Under the pieces are notes generated by a model that saw only the letters and a program-made list of their open reading frames with translations, was not told where the DNA came from and searched no databases. The position numbers were made by a program, and so were the translations under genes. Of a DNA stretch of 64,000 bases, positions 1 through 7,943 are shown in pieces. The DNA comes from Actinoplanes regularis (lineage in GTDB: Bacteria > Actinomycetota > Actinomycetes > Mycobacteriales > Micromonosporaceae), in assembly GCF_900188005.1 (NCBI RefSeq), contig NZ_FZNR01000030.1, positions 1 to 64,000 on the forward strand, in the 5' to 3' direction. Numbering within the stretch: position 1 is the stretch's first letter; each line of letters opens with the position of its first letter.

Positions 1-303
1 GGCGCGCGGAGCGGCCGGGGGACCCAAGCGGGTGCCACCCGGTTGCCGTACTTGAGGAAACGTCCGGTTATTTTTCCGTCACCGAACCGACCACTCCGGG
101 TATCAGCCGGTCTGACAATCGCATCAGCAGCCGAGATAGGGACGTAAGCCCAGCCCAGTTCTGGTGGTTGGGCCCGGTGGTCGTATCAGCGGCTGGGATT
201 GGGGCGTGGAGCCCAGCCAGGTTCTGGCGACTGGGTCTGGTGGTGGCGGCGGGGTCTCGCAGTTAGCTGATCTTGCGGATGTGCTGTCAGCCGGTGTCTG
301 CAG
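1..303. repeat. Left-edge intergenic region with an imperfect 61-bp direct repeat
   Basis: No gene is recognised before the stop of the first minus-strand gene. Bases 121-182 and 183-243 align as an imperfect direct repeat: both start with an atcagc block, pass through a cccagcc block and end in ggtggt. The first 60 bases contain a GGGGGACCCA block followed by a GGGT/ACCC stem that faintly recalls a ydaO leader, but the diagnostic downstream element is missing (see rejected items). Confidence 0.4.
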
Positions 304-873
304 TCAGTTGCTGCCGAGGGTGGACTCTGTGCAATGGTCGGCGACCAGGCGGAGGCCGCGCTGCGTCAGCTGGGTGCAACTCAGCAGGCGGACGGTCTGT
401 GGGCCGTACTTGTCGGCCCGGGTGTCGATGACGAGATGGATGCGTTCTCGACCGTCCACGGTGTAGGTCTCGACGATGGGATCGCCCTCGTCGGTCAGGC
501 GGGTCTGCTGTAGCCGGGCGGGTGTCCCGGCCGCTGCCGCGTCGGCCATGCAGCGGGGAGCGGACTCGGGCAGTTCTTTGTCCAGCCCCAGGTTGAAGGT
601 TCCGCAGTCGATGGCGCTGGCCGTGCTGCTGTTCGTGTCCGGGTCGGTGGCTCCATCAGGGGCGGGGGAGCCGGTGAGGGCTCGGATCACGGTGAACCCG
701 CCGGCGGCCAGCAGGACGCTCGCCGCGACGGCCGCGGGCACCAGCCACGTGCGGTGCCGGGAGCGGCTGGTGGCTTCCGCGCCGGTGATCTCGGCGAGCA
801 GGTGCTCACGCATCCGCCGCTGCGCGCCAGCGGGCAGATCGTACGTGGGCGGCAGCTGTTCGGGGCCGGTCAT
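304..873 (-). CDS. Membrane-anchored partner of the adjacent ECF sigma factor (putative anti-sigma-like protein)
   Basis: 189 residues. Residues 1-40 form a cytoplasmic N-terminus rich in charged residues, about 43-66 is a single hydrophobic segment, and the rest is a small extracytoplasmic domain with four cysteines. The ATG shares one base with the TGA of the sigma-factor gene upstream, so the two are translationally coupled. A short cytoplasmic tail plus one membrane span downstream of an ECF sigma factor is the usual layout of a membrane anti-sigma factor. No classical zinc-binding HxxxCxxC motif is visible, so the anti-sigma role is inferred from position and topology. Confidence 0.7.
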   Translation of the reverse strand: MTGPEQLPPTYDLPAGAQRRMREHLLAEITGAEATSRSRHRTWLVPAAVAASVLLAAGGFTVIRALTGSPAPDGATDPDTNSSTASAIDCGTFNLGLDKELPESAPRCMADAAAAGTPARLQQTRLTDEGDPIVETYTVDGRERIHLVIDTRADKYGPQTVRLLSCTQLTQRGLRLVADHCTESTLGSN

Positions 874-1472
874 CAGGCCTCCTTCGACGGGTCGATTGCC
901 GGTGTGGCGTCGTTGCGTGGGTCGAGAAGCCGGGCCAGGCGGCGCCGGGCCCGGCTCACCCGGGCTCGTACGGCTACCTCGCTGGTGCCGAGGACCACAG
1001 CGGCGTCGGCGTACGACACGCCTGACCAGACGCAGAGTGCCAGGGCAGCGCGTTCGGCACGAGGTAGCCGGTGGACCGCGGTGAGTACCTCCCGCATGCG
1101 TCGCTGACTGTCCACCCGGCCGGCTGCCTCGCCGGCGAAGTCGGTGCCGTCCGGCTCGGGCGGCAGGCGTAGCACCGCGCTGCGCCATCGGCGCAGCGAG
1201 CGTTGCTGGTCCCGGACGACGTTCCCGGCGACCGAGAGCAGCCACGGCAGTATCGAGTCGTCCACCAGCCGCGCCTGGCCGCGTTTGCGCCAGGCGAGCA
1301 GGAAGGTCGACTGCGTGGCATCCTCGGCGTCGGCCCATGACGAGGTCAACCAGAAACAATGCCGGTAGACGGCCTGGACATGACGGTCGAACAGGGCACC
1401 GAAGGCGTCGCCGGCGCCGGCGGTCGCGTCGGACCACAGGTGCCGATCGGTCTGCTGGGACATGGCGGTCAC
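873..1472 (-). CDS. ECF-type RNA polymerase sigma factor
   Basis: 199 residues, normal for a group 4 (ECF) sigma-70 factor. Region 2 lies near residues 20-90, with the FDRHVQAVYRHCF core helix and the DAEDATQSTFLLAW stretch. Region 4 lies near 125-185, with the LPRAERAALAL helix and an RARVSRARRRL recognition segment. It should redirect RNA polymerase to a small regulon, held or released by the membrane protein encoded immediately downstream. The GTG start at 1472 gives the longest product; an in-frame ATG at 1463 is an equally possible start. No clear Shine-Dalgarno sequence separates them. Confidence 0.9.
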   Translation of the reverse strand: MTAMSQQTDRHLWSDATAGAGDAFGALFDRHVQAVYRHCFWLTSSWADAEDATQSTFLLAWRKRGQARLVDDSILPWLLSVAGNVVRDQQRSLRRWRSAVLRLPPEPDGTDFAGEAAGRVDSQRRMREVLTAVHRLPRAERAALALCVWSGVSYADAAVVLGTSEVAVRARVSRARRRLARLLDPRNDATPAIDPSKEA

Positions 1473-1504
1473 ACCATGTCATGGCCAGCGCCGCTGATGT
1501 TGTG

Positions 1505-1790
1505 ACATCCCGGCGCCGGGGAGGAAAGCCGGCGGCTGGTGGGCACCGTGCCGGGGGAAAGCCGGAGACCGGTGGGCACCGTGCCGGGGGGAAAAGCCGG
1601 AGGCTGGTGGGCGCGGCGCCGGGGAGGAAAGCCGGAGACCGGTGGGCATCGCACCGGGGGGGGAAAGCCGGAGGCTGGTGGGTGCGGTGCCGGGAACGAA
1701 GCCGGGAGGCCGGTGGGTACGGCGTCGATAAAAAGTTCGGAGGCCGGTGGGTACGGCTGTGGAAGGAGGTCCCGGGGGCGAGCGATTGGT
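1505..1790. repeat. Array of about seven degenerate 35-bp GC-rich repeats
   Basis: Between the sigma-factor gene and the methyltransferase gene the sequence cycles with a period of about 33-36 bp. Each unit reads roughly gccgggg, a short purine run, aagccgga, then a block ending ctggtgggc or ccggtgggt. Units start near 1511, 1546, 1579, 1614, 1650, 1686 and 1722, and degenerate towards 1790. All frames stay open for long stretches, but the implied proteins are low-complexity, so I treat this as non-coding. A related array lies at 2488-2650. Confidence 0.75.
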
Positions 1791-1829
1791 TCAAGACTGG
1801 GGTACGGGGTACAGCCGAGACTGCGAGGC

Positions 1830-2471
1830 ATGAAAGACAACGCGTTCACTCCCGCCCTCGGGCGGTTCGCGCCCACCCGGTTCTACGATCCGGTGGTCGC
1901 GCTGACCCGCGAGCGTCTGTGGCGAGCCCTGACCGCGATGCATGTCGCGCCCCGCTCCGGGGACGTGATCGTCGACGTGGGCTGTGGTACCGGCTCCCTG
2001 GCGGCGATGCTGGCCCGGGTCGAGCCGCGGGCCCGGATCATCGGTGTGGACCCCGACCCCGAAGTGCTCGCGATCGCCCGGAGTAAGTCGCGAGCGGTCG
2101 AATGGTCGGCGGGCCGCGGCGATGCGTTGGGGGAGTCATTGGCTGCCGGAATCGCGGATACCGTTGTCTCCAGCCTGGTGTTGCATCAGTGCCCGGTGCC
2201 GGTGAAGCTCGCGATGCTCGAGTCGATGGCCGCGGTGCTGCGGCCGGGCGGCAAGCTGGTGATCACCGATTACGGGCTCCAGCGCACTGCCGTGATGCGG
2301 CTGGCGTTCAGGACCGTGCAGTTCGCGGACGGCAGGGCCGACACGCAGCCGAATGCCGACGGGGTCCTGCCGGAGCTGATCACCGCTGCGGGCTTCGGAG
2401 AGGTACGCGAAGCCGACGTCGTCCGGACGATCACCGGGTCGATCTCGGTCTACGTCGCTCACCGCGACTGA
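1830..2471 (+). CDS. Class I SAM-dependent methyltransferase
   Basis: 213 residues. The SAM-binding glycine loop VDVGCGTG is at residues 48-55, an acidic residue closing strand 2 (IIGVDPD) follows, and motif LRPGGKLVITDY lies near residue 140, as in the Methyltransf_11/25 group. Substrate is not predictable. The ATG at 1830 was chosen because the open frame upstream runs through the repeat array and has repetitive composition. It stands alone between two arrays of the same repeat family. Confidence 0.85.
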   Translation: MKDNAFTPALGRFAPTRFYDPVVALTRERLWRALTAMHVAPRSGDVIVDVGCGTGSLAAMLARVEPRARIIGVDPDPEVLAIARSKSRAVEWSAGRGDALGESLAAGIADTVVSSLVLHQCPVPVKLAMLESMAAVLRPGGKLVITDYGLQRTAVMRLAFRTVQFADGRADTQPNADGVLPELITAAGFGEVREADVVRTITGSISVYVAHRD

Positions 2472-2487
2472 CCGATTGAGAGCAAGG

Positions 2488-2650
2488 GTCGTGAAGGAGC
2501 GGGAGGTCGGCCGCTTGGTGGGTGGGGCGCGATGGAGTGGGAGGTCGGCTCCTTAGCGGTGGGGGTCCTGAGGAAGTTGGGGGTCGGCCGCTTGGTGGGC
2601 GGGGGTCGCGGAGGAGTGGGAGTTGCGAAGGAGTGGGAGGACGGCCGCCG
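2488..2650. repeat. Second GC-rich repeat array, related to that at 1505-1790
   Basis: About four units of 37-39 bp, each built from ggagtgggaggtcgg or a variant, then ccgcttggtgggcggggg, near 2490, 2530, 2569 and 2608-2640. The shared core (a purine-rich GG tract, then cggc, then tggtggg) resembles the upstream array. The left part lies between genes. From 2553 the array becomes the last 25-30 codons of the AraC-type gene on the minus strand. Confidence 0.65.
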
Positions 2651-3260
2651 GGGTGAGACCAACCATCTCGCGCATCCGACGGGTCAGATGTGCCTGGTCG
2701 GCGAAGCCCGCGCTGATCGCGGCCTCGGCCGGTGACTGACCCGACCGCAGCGCCTCGGCCGCCCGGCGCAGCTCGGCCCACACCCGCCAGCGGGGGAGCG
2801 GCATGCCCACCTGCTGTCGCGCCAAGGCTCGCAGACGCTGCGGGGAGAGCCCGACCGCGGCGGCCAGCTCCGGCATCGTGAGGTTGCGCTGCCGCAGCAG
2901 GGTCATCGCCTCGACCAGTCGCGGATCCAGTTCGCGGGAACGGCCCTCGCCGACGGTGTGCAGGTCGGCAAGCTCGGGCGCCGCGACGATGCCGTCGCGG
3001 TAGTGCTCGCGCAGGTGGTCGGCGAAGATCGCATGCGGTTCGATGTAGAAGGTGACCAGCTCCGGTGACGGGAGCAGCCGATGCGGCACCATCGGCGGTA
3101 CGAGCAGGGTCGTGGCGCGGTGCTCGGCTCCCGCCGCGTCGGCCAGGGCCACCTCGTCCCGCAGCGCGGTGACGATCTGGAACGCGGCGTGCCGGTGGAG
3201 ACCGCTGTCCGTCGCCGGGCCGCGATACACCGCGTAGCCGTCCCCGATGCTGAAGTGCAC
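2553..3260 (-). CDS. AraC-family transcriptional regulator
   Basis: 235 residues. Residues 1-90 look like a cupin-type sensing domain (HRHAAFQIV, then VPPMVPHRLL). About 125-205 is an AraC double helix-turn-helix with LTMPELAAAVGLSPQRLRAL and the second-helix stretch AAISAGFADQAHLTRRM. The extreme C-terminus (about 207-235, starting RNSHSSATP) is encoded by the repeat array at 2553-2640 and is not a family feature, so the original stop was probably lost when the repeat arose. Target genes are unknown; the oxidoreductase gene upstream on the same strand is the nearest candidate. Confidence 0.88.
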   Translation of the reverse strand: MHFSIGDGYAVYRGPATDSGLHRHAAFQIVTALRDEVALADAAGAEHRATTLLVPPMVPHRLLPSPELVTFYIEPHAIFADHLREHYRDGIVAAPELADLHTVGEGRSRELDPRLVEAMTLLRQRNLTMPELAAAVGLSPQRLRALARQQVGMPLPRWRVWAELRRAAEALRSGQSPAEAAISAGFADQAHLTRRMREMVGLTPAAVLPLLRNSHSSATPAHQAADPQLPQDPHR

Positions 3261-3281
3261 GTCGTGATGATGGCAGGTTGA

Positions 3282-3689
3282 CTATCGGTCGGCGTGGCGC
3301 AGCAGCAACCAGGCGTCGGCGGGGAACAGCCGCCGAGCGATCGCCCAGGTCAGCCGCGGGTAGTAGGGCCGGGCGGCGGTCGCGTCGATGATTCTGGGGC
3401 GGTCCATCGGGTGATCGGCGCCCTTCCAGCGGACCGTGCAGCCACCCGCGGCCACCACGTTCCGGACCCAGTTCGTGCCCGCGCCCCACGGCAGGTTGAT
3501 GATGAAGCCGTCCGGGGTGGTGACCACCGCGACGGGCACGGTCAGGTTCCGTCGGCTGACCCGCCCGCGATGGTGCATGACCGCCCACCCCGCGAACCAG
3601 CGTCTGCCGGCCAGCATCCGGACAGCCGGTGCGGTGGCGCGGGCGAAGCGCCAGGAGATGTTCTTCGGTGCTGCGGCTGAGGTGGTCAT
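3282..3689 (-). CDS. Deazaflavin (F420)-dependent nitroreductase-family protein
   Basis: 135 residues, typical for the small DUF385/Ddn-like split-barrel family that binds coenzyme F420. Recognisable stretches are the RRNLTVPVAVVTTPDGF beta hairpin, the LPWGAGTNWVRNVVAAGG segment and the PRIID strand. The ATG at 3689 begins a normal-length protein; an upstream in-frame start at 3725 would add 12 basic residues. It ends 21 bp before the start of the AraC gene on the same strand, so the two may be co-transcribed. Reduction substrate unknown. Confidence 0.8.
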   Translation of the reverse strand: MTTSAAAPKNISWRFARATAPAVRMLAGRRWFAGWAVMHHRGRVSRRNLTVPVAVVTTPDGFIINLPWGAGTNWVRNVVAAGGCTVRWKGADHPMDRPRIIDATAARPYYPRLTWAIARRLFPADAWLLLRHADR

Positions 3690-3737
3690 GAGGTGATCCT
3701 GCGCTCGTGGCAGCGGCCGGCGCATCCTGGCGATCCG

Positions 3738-4916
3738 TCATCCGGGGTGACGGGTTTCCGGCATCCGGTGCAGCGCGTAGGCGACGGCGTCGGTCCGGCC
3801 GCGAGCGCCGATCTTGCGGTAGATGTTGCCCAGGTGGCGTTCGACCGTGTGCACCGCGATGCCCAACCGGCGGGCGATCTCGAGGTTGGCGTCGCCGACC
3901 GCGAGCCGCCCCAGGACTTCGACCTCGCGCGGAGTGAGCCGAGCGGCCGGCGAACCGGGCGGAAGGCCGGCCGCCGGGGTCGGGGGCGCCTGAGCGCCCG
4001 TCTGGGCAGTGGTCACGAAGTCGGTGGTGGGGTGCGTCTGAGCGCCGGCTCCGGCACCGGTCACGAAGTCGGTGGTAGGCGGCGTCTGCGCGCCGGTCCC
4101 GGCGCCGGTCACGAAGTCGGTGACCAGCCGCACGTCGTTCGCGGAGTCCTCCATGAACAGCGTCGGTGTCGTTCCCGGCAGCTCCACCAGCCGGGCGTCC
4201 GGCAGGCTGCCCGCCAGCCGCCGGAAGACCTCGACCGGGATCTGCTGCTCGTTCTGGCGATGCAGGACCAGCGCCGGTGCCCGGACACGCCCCAGTTCGC
4301 CGGTCACGTCGATGTGCCGCGCGGCCTCGAACCACGCCTTGGCCACCGGCGCGGTGGTGGCGGTGCGGAAGGCCGCCGCGGTCCACCGGCCCGACGGCGC
4401 CGAGTCCCAGCCGAGCCAGGCAGCCGCGGCGGCGTCGGCGAACAGGCCCCAGTCCTGCTCCACCAGGGACAGCAACGCCTGCGTCTGGGCCGGCCGCATC
4501 GCCTCGCTCATCCGCGGTGCCCCACCGAACAGGACGAGCCGATCGACCCGCTCCGGCTCCCGGGCCGAGAACGCGATGGCGGTCGCCACCGCGTGGTAAT
4601 AGCCCAGCAACGACGCCTTGCGGAGGCCCGCGGTGTCCAGCACCGCCCGCAGGTCACGCAGGTGCGCTTCGACACCGAGATCCGCGAGGTCGATCCGCCG
4701 GTCCGAGCTGCCCATCCCGCGGCCGTCGTAGAGCACCACGGTCAGATTCCGCGCCAGGGCGGTGTAGGTCGCCCGCATCGCCGGGATGCGCCACTGCGCG
4801 AGGATGTTGCTCAGCGACGGCATCCACACCAGCACCGGCCCCTGGCCGAACACCTGATAGCCGATCGTCACACCGTCCTCGGCGCGGGCGAAGTGCATCT
4901 CGGGCGGGGTTTCCAC
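3738..4916 (-). CDS. LuxR-family regulator with a catalytically dead alpha/beta-hydrolase sensor domain
   Basis: 392 residues. Residues 5-260 follow the alpha/beta-hydrolase fold (YDGRGMGSSD near 63-72), then a Thr/Pro/Ala linker, then a LuxR/GerE helix-turn-helix at about 320-385 (LTPREVEVLGRLAVG, NLEIARRLGIAVHTVERHL). Where a hydrolase has the nucleophile elbow GxSxG this protein has GYYHA (105-109). The usual late Asp is replaced in HRQNEQQIPV and the late His is missing in ELPGTTPTLF. I infer a ligand-sensing pseudo-enzyme. The linker (bases about 3990-4125) holds three near-identical DFVTGAGxGAQTxPT repeats also visible in the DNA. Confidence 0.88.
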   Translation of the reverse strand: METPPEMHFARAEDGVTIGYQVFGQGPVLVWMPSLSNILAQWRIPAMRATYTALARNLTVVLYDGRGMGSSDRRIDLADLGVEAHLRDLRAVLDTAGLRKASLLGYYHAVATAIAFSAREPERVDRLVLFGGAPRMSEAMRPAQTQALLSLVEQDWGLFADAAAAAWLGWDSAPSGRWTAAAFRTATTAPVAKAWFEAARHIDVTGELGRVRAPALVLHRQNEQQIPVEVFRRLAGSLPDARLVELPGTTPTLFMEDSANDVRLVTDFVTGAGTGAQTPPTTDFVTGAGAGAQTHPTTDFVTTAQTGAQAPPTPAAGLPPGSPAARLTPREVEVLGRLAVGDANLEIARRLGIAVHTVERHLGNIYRKIGARGRTDAVAYALHRMPETRHPG

Positions 4917-5034
4917 CCGTTGAGTATCGCTGTTCGCCGGAGGGCGGCCACCAAGCTGTCGTTCACGGGGCTCGGCTGAGAAGCCTGCGGACGGGACGCG
5001 AAAGGTCGTACCGAAGAAATGGGTTTGAAATGGC

Positions 5035-5066
5035 GTCGCCCACCCGCCATCCGGCGGGTGGGCGAC
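5035..5066 (-). terminator. Hairpin terminator after the cytochrome oxidase gene
   Basis: A perfect 14-bp inverted repeat (GTCGCCCACCCGCC with its complement) around an ATCC loop lies just beyond the minus-strand stop at 5083. On the minus strand it is followed by an A/T-richer tract including ATTTC. Confidence 0.75.
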
Positions 5067-5082
5067 GATCCGGACCGGACGG

Positions 5083-6855
5083 TCAGCGTTTCTTCTTCTT
5101 GCGATCGCGGTCGGAGGCGATGTCCTCGGAGTACGTCGCGCCGCCGTCGGATTCCTTGGTCAGCGGTCGGGCGCCACCCTCGGGCGGGCCGGCCATGGAC
5201 TGCTCGCCGGCGGCCAGGTGCGGGAACTTCAGGTCGAAGGCCGGCCGCTCGGAGCGGACTCGCGGCATCTGGTGGAAGTTGCGCAGCGGCGGTGGGCAGG
5301 TGGTGACCCATTCGAGAGAGTTTCCGTGGCCCCACGGGTCGTTCTCGGTGACGACCGGGCCGATCTTGTACGACCGCCACACGTTGTAGAGGAACGGTAG
5401 CGTCGCCGCGCCGAGGATGAACGAGCCGATCGAGGAGATCGTGTTCAGCGTGGTGAAGCCGTCGCCGGGCAGGTAGTCGGCGTATCGCCGGGGCATGCCC
5501 TCGTTGCCGACCCAGTGTTGCACCAGGAACGTCGCGTGGAAACCGATCATGGTGAGCCAGAAGTGCATCTTGCCGAGGCGTTCGTCGAGCATCCGGCCGA
5601 ACATCTTCGGGAACCAGAAGTAGATGCCGGCGAAGACCGCGAACACGATTGTTCCGAAGAGTACGTAGTGGAAGTGGGCCACCACGAAGTACGAGTCGGA
5701 GACGTGGAAGTCGAGCGGCGGTGAGGCCAGGATGATGCCGGAGAGGCCGCCGAAGAGGAACGTGACCAGGAAGCCGACCGCGAACAGCATCGGCGTCTCC
5801 ATGCTGACCTGGCCGCGCCACATGGTGCCGACCCAGGTGAAGAACTTCATGCCGGTCGGTACGCCGATCAGGAACGTGAGGAAGCTGAAGAACGGCAGCA
5901 GCACCTGGCCGGTGGCGTACATGTGGTGCGCCCAGACGCTCATCGACAGGGCGGCGATGGCGATGGTGGCGGCGACCAGGCCCTTGTAGCCGAAGAGCGG
6001 CTTGCGGCTGAAGACCGGGACGATCTCGGTGATGATGCCGAAGAACGGCAGGGCGATGATGTACACCTCGGGATGGCCGAAGAACCAGAAGAGGTGCTGC
6101 CAGAGCATCGCCCCGCCGGTGTCCACGTCGAAGACGTGCGCGTCGAGCACCCGGTCGGCGGCGAGGGCGAAGAGCGTGGCCGCCAGGAACGGGAAGATCA
6201 GGATCGCCAGCAGGGCGGTGACCAGCATGTTCCAGCACATGATCGGCATCCGGAACATGGTCATGCCGGGCGCGCGCAGGCACAGGATCGTGGTGATCAG
6301 GTTGACCGAGCCGAGGATGGTGCCCAGACCACCGACGGCCAGGCCGACCACCCACATGTTGCCGCCGACGCCCGGTGAGTGCAGCGAGTCGCTCAGCGGG
6401 GTGTAGGCGAACCAGCCGAAGTCGGCCGCGCCGCCGGGAGTGAGGAAGCCGCTGAGCGCGATCAGCGTGCCGAACAGGTAGAGCCAGTAGGCGAGCGCGT
6501 TGAGCCGTGGGAACGCGACGTCCGGGGCGCCGATCTGGATCGGTACGACGAAGTTGCCGAACGCGAACACGATAGGCGTCGCGAAGAACAGCAGCATCGC
6601 GGTGCCGTGCATGGTGAAGAGCTGGTTGAACTGCTCCGGGGAGAGCAGTTGCATGCCGGGCCGGGCAAGTTCGATGCGCATCAGCAGCGCCATGATGCCG
6701 CCGATCACATAGAAGATGATCGACGTGACCATGTACATGATCCCGATTTGCTTCGCGTCGGTGGTCCGTAGGGTTCGAGCCAGCGCGGACCCTCTCACCT
6801 GCAGGCGGATCGGTTGGGGTCGCGTGGGGACGGGCCTCGGGGCGACGGTGGTCAT
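5083..6855 (-). CDS. ctaD: Cytochrome c oxidase subunit I (aa3-type)
   Basis: 590 residues, full length for actinobacterial CtaD. It is the heme/copper catalytic subunit of the terminal oxidase in the cytoplasmic membrane. Visible landmarks are the TMHGT low-spin heme histidine, the WFFGHPEVYI segment with the Cu-B histidine and cross-linked tyrosine, AHHMYATG, and the paired heme histidines in HFHYV; twelve hydrophobic segments can be counted. The ATG at 6855 was preferred to one 21 bp upstream. It is alone: subunits II, III and the bc1 genes are not adjacent, so it may be a second copy. The C-terminus ends in a basic RKKKKR tail. Confidence 0.95.
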   Translation of the reverse strand: MTTVAPRPVPTRPQPIRLQVRGSALARTLRTTDAKQIGIMYMVTSIIFYVIGGIMALLMRIELARPGMQLLSPEQFNQLFTMHGTAMLLFFATPIVFAFGNFVVPIQIGAPDVAFPRLNALAYWLYLFGTLIALSGFLTPGGAADFGWFAYTPLSDSLHSPGVGGNMWVVGLAVGGLGTILGSVNLITTILCLRAPGMTMFRMPIMCWNMLVTALLAILIFPFLAATLFALAADRVLDAHVFDVDTGGAMLWQHLFWFFGHPEVYIIALPFFGIITEIVPVFSRKPLFGYKGLVAATIAIAALSMSVWAHHMYATGQVLLPFFSFLTFLIGVPTGMKFFTWVGTMWRGQVSMETPMLFAVGFLVTFLFGGLSGIILASPPLDFHVSDSYFVVAHFHYVLFGTIVFAVFAGIYFWFPKMFGRMLDERLGKMHFWLTMIGFHATFLVQHWVGNEGMPRRYADYLPGDGFTTLNTISSIGSFILGAATLPFLYNVWRSYKIGPVVTENDPWGHGNSLEWVTTCPPPLRNFHQMPRVRSERPAFDLKFPHLAAGEQSMAGPPEGGARPLTKESDGGATYSEDIASDRDRKKKKR

Positions 6856-6969
6856 CCAGACTCCTCGGCTGCGCATACGGAGAACTATTGCTCACCCTCT
6901 GTTATATGCTTCTAGTACGTTAATTCCTGCTGAAACGCTTATTCCTCTTTTATCCGGAAGGGGGAGCGC

Positions 6970-7230
6970 ATGCTCGAGGAGAAGGACCGTCGCGAGCTTG
7001 CGGAGATCGAGCAGCGGCTCTGCGCGGCAGACCCCGACTTCGCCCGCCGGATGAGTTCGACGTCGATGCCCTGCCCGTTCCCGACGGTGTCGGTGCTGTG
7101 CGTCGGGGCGTTCCTGGCGCTGCCGTTCGTGGGCCTGTTCCTGGGGCCGGTGGCGGCCCTGGTGGCGCTCAACGGGACCGTGGCCCTGGTGGCGGGGATC
7201 CTGGTGAACCGGCGCCGCCGCGGTCACTGA
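6970..7230 (+). CDS. DUF3040 small membrane protein
   Basis: 86 residues. The N-terminus LEEKDRRELAEIEQRL plus ADPDFARRM matches the DUF3040 pattern, followed by two hydrophobic segments (about 40-58 and 60-78) and a basic RRRR tail. A GGAAGGGGGAG tract upstream is a plausible ribosome-binding site for the ATG. Divergent from ctaD, with an A/T-rich 114-bp promoter region between them. Function of the family is unknown. Its last codons form part of a 29-bp repeat. Confidence 0.8.
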   Translation: MLEEKDRRELAEIEQRLCAADPDFARRMSSTSMPCPFPTVSVLCVGAFLALPFVGLFLGPVAALVALNGTVALVAGILVNRRRRGH

Positions 7231-7317
7231 CGGTGGCCTGGCATAGGTGTGGTCACTGACGGTCGCCTGGCGTAGGTGTGGTCACTGACGGTGGCTCGGC
7301 GCCGCCGTGGTCGCTGA
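7222..7317. repeat. Tandem 29-bp repeat, 3.3 copies, spanning a stop codon
   Basis: Units begin with ggtcactgacgg at 7222, 7251 and 7280, with a partial ggtcgctga at 7309. The first unit contains the final codons and TGA of the DUF3040 gene, and the array fills the space to the stop of the convergent TetR gene. It probably arose by tandem duplication of the gene's 3' end. Confidence 0.8.
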
Positions 7318-7323
7318 GTCGGG

Positions 7324-7893
7324 TCAGCCCAGCATCGCCGTGATCAGGCGGCGCAGGCGTGGGGTGATCTCGGCTTCGCCGGCGGCGGCCAGCGGCTGCA
7401 TGCCGGATGAGCGCAGGATCGTCAGCCCGAGCGTCGCGGCCAGGACGAACTGCGCGTCGAGCACCGCCGCGTCGCCGGAGGAGCCGGTCATCGCGGCGAT
7501 GCGCTCGGCGAACGAGCGCAGGGTGCCGAGCCGGATCTCCTCGGCCCGCTCGTCGCCGGAGGAGCGCAGCAGCATCAGGATGCGGGTCGGGTACTCGCCC
7601 TTCTTCAGGCCGGTCAGGTGGCTGGTCATCAGCTCCGGCAGGTCGTCGACGGTGAGATTGTCGGCGACCGAGCGCTCGAGGTCGTCGGCGGAGCTGGCCA
7701 GGCAGTCCCGGAACAGGCCCTCCTTGGAGCCGAAGTAGCGGGCGATCAGCGCGACGTTCACCCCGGCGTCCTGGGCGATGTCCCGGATGTAGGTCGCGGC
7801 GTACCCGTCGGCGGCGAATCGGCGCCGGGCGGCCTCCAGCAGCGCCTGCTTGGTGGCGGCGGAGTCCCGGCGCCGTGGGCCGGCCGCGCTCAT
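7324..7893 (-). CDS. TetR-family transcriptional repressor
   Basis: 189 residues. An N-terminal TetR helix-turn-helix spans about 12-58 (AATKQALLEAARRRFAADGYAATYIRDIAQDAGVN read in parts, then ALIARYFGSKEGLF). The C-terminal domain is helical and suited to ligand binding and dimerisation. It is transcribed divergently from the MFS exporter at 8045 with two inverted repeats between them, the classic layout of a drug-responsive repressor controlling its pump and itself. Ligand unknown. Confidence 0.92.
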   Translation of the reverse strand: MSAAGPRRRDSAATKQALLEAARRRFAADGYAATYIRDIAQDAGVNVALIARYFGSKEGLFRDCLASSADDLERSVADNLTVDDLPELMTSHLTGLKKGEYPTRILMLLRSSGDERAEEIRLGTLRSFAERIAAMTGSSGDAAVLDAQFVLAATLGLTILRSSGMQPLAAAGEAEITPRLRRLITAMLG

Positions 7894-7943
7894 GCCGCCA
7901 CCTCCGCCGCATGCCGGTGCCGTTCGCTCGCAAGCTCGCTCAT

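Noticed and set aside
1..80. Possible ydaO-type (c-di-AMP) riboswitch core at the left edge
   Set aside because: A GGGGGACCCA block and a following GGGT/ACCC stem are present, but the conserved GGGTGAAT element is absent, the 5' part is outside the window and no plus-strand wall-hydrolase gene follows.
304..1794. Long minus-strand open frame through the sigma-factor region
   Set aside because: Only the last 189 codons look like a protein; the rest is antisense or shadow of the sigma-factor gene and the GC-rich repeat array.
2431..4386. 651-codon minus-strand frame
   Set aside because: Overlaps three better-supported genes in another frame and consists of Arg/Pro/Ala-rich, domain-free sequence typical of GC-rich shadows.
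6765..6790. GGTTCGAGCC string resembling a tRNA T-loop
   Set aside because: It lies inside the cytochrome oxidase coding sequence and no acceptor or anticodon stems can be formed around it.
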